From the NCBI GenBank assembly GCA_021805825.1, contig JAJZEC010000026.1, positions 1-46,144 of the forward strand: 46,144 bases of DNA, written 5' to 3'. The stretch comes from Pseudomonadota bacterium (GTDB lineage Bacteria > Pseudomonadota > Gammaproteobacteria > Burkholderiales > Burkholderiaceae_C). Of this stretch, positions 46,020-46,144 are shown one piece after another; positions within the stretch are counted from its first letter, which is position 1, and the number at the start of each line of letters is the position of its first letter. The notes beneath the pieces are model-generated. The model was not told the origin of the DNA. It searched no databases and saw only the letters and a program-made list of their open reading frames with translations. A program made the position numbers and the translations under genes.

Positions 46020-46144
46020 TGTCACGAGTCGGCGTAATCCGGCCACCCGGAGTCGGCATATATCGGCCAGTGGAGCCGGTGCCGAGAGGGGTCTCGAACG
46101 ACCCTGTTGAAGGGCCTTATTTTGCCGGGTTTTGGGGTTTGTTC
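46020..46144. mobile_element. Possible IS21-family element end
   Basis: From TGTCAC (46020) two related 20-bp direct repeats follow, GAGTCGGCGTAATCCGGCCA (46026-46045) and a variant at 46050-46069, 24 bp apart. Repeated (G)TCGGC...CCGGCCA units near the tip are typical of IS21-family ends, where transposase binds several sites. The window stops before any transposase gene can be seen. Confidence 0.35.

Overview
The window is a GC-rich proteobacterial chromosome segment. The core genes (panD, dsbB, ctaD, a patatin / acetoacetate decarboxylase / 3-hydroxybutyrate dehydrogenase operon, two GGDEF proteins and an EAL protein) fit a betaproteobacterium, probably Burkholderiales; I cannot name the genus from sequence alone. 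Conserved chromosomal blocks alternate with at least three accessory regions.

Layout. 1-2702: plasmid-like replicon module ending at the 3' end of tRNA-Arg(TCT). It holds 10-bp AT-rich repeats, five iteron-like repeats of about 22-bp period, a TrfA-type initiator gene and an overlapping helix-turn-helix gene. 2703-10451: chromosomal block with tRNA-Arg, an MBL-fold hydrolase, a DUF4404 protein, panD, a PEBP-family secreted protein, an orphan HupK/HoxV-like protein, a diguanylate cyclase, a thioesterase and a secreted glycosidase-like protein. 10596-19046: about 8.4 kb element inserted in tRNA-Pro(TGG), bounded by 96-bp near-identical repeats. It encodes a P4-type integrase and a MobV-type relaxase, so it looks like an integrative mobilizable element. 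Its cargo is two AraC regulators, a hexapeptide acetyltransferase and a short-chain dehydrogenase with a nonsense codon.

19002-38177: chromosomal block with tRNA-Pro, dsbB, the ketone-body operon, solitary ctaD, a TPR lipoprotein, a luciferase-like monooxygenase, a frameshifted repeat (propeller-like) protein, two secreted unknowns, TrpB2, a P-loop protein, a proline racemase-family epimerase, a poly-glycine/collagen-like secreted protein, a globin-coupled EAL protein and a second diguanylate cyclase. 38232-42137: patchy, partly AT-richer region with two IS3-type transposase remnants around a methyltransferase gene, a PIN-like candidate nuclease and a small lipoprotein.

42223-46144: start of another mobile region. 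A tight operon (29-aa alanine-rich peptide, DUF932 protein, YqaJ-type nuclease, Gp3-like protein, 37-aa membrane peptide) sits between two 117-bp structured direct repeats. IS21-like terminal repeats follow at the right edge.

The most interesting parts are the iteron/TrfA module beside tRNA-Arg, the MobV element in tRNA-Pro with candidate integrase arm sites at both ends, and the repeat-bracketed recombination operon with two micro-proteins.
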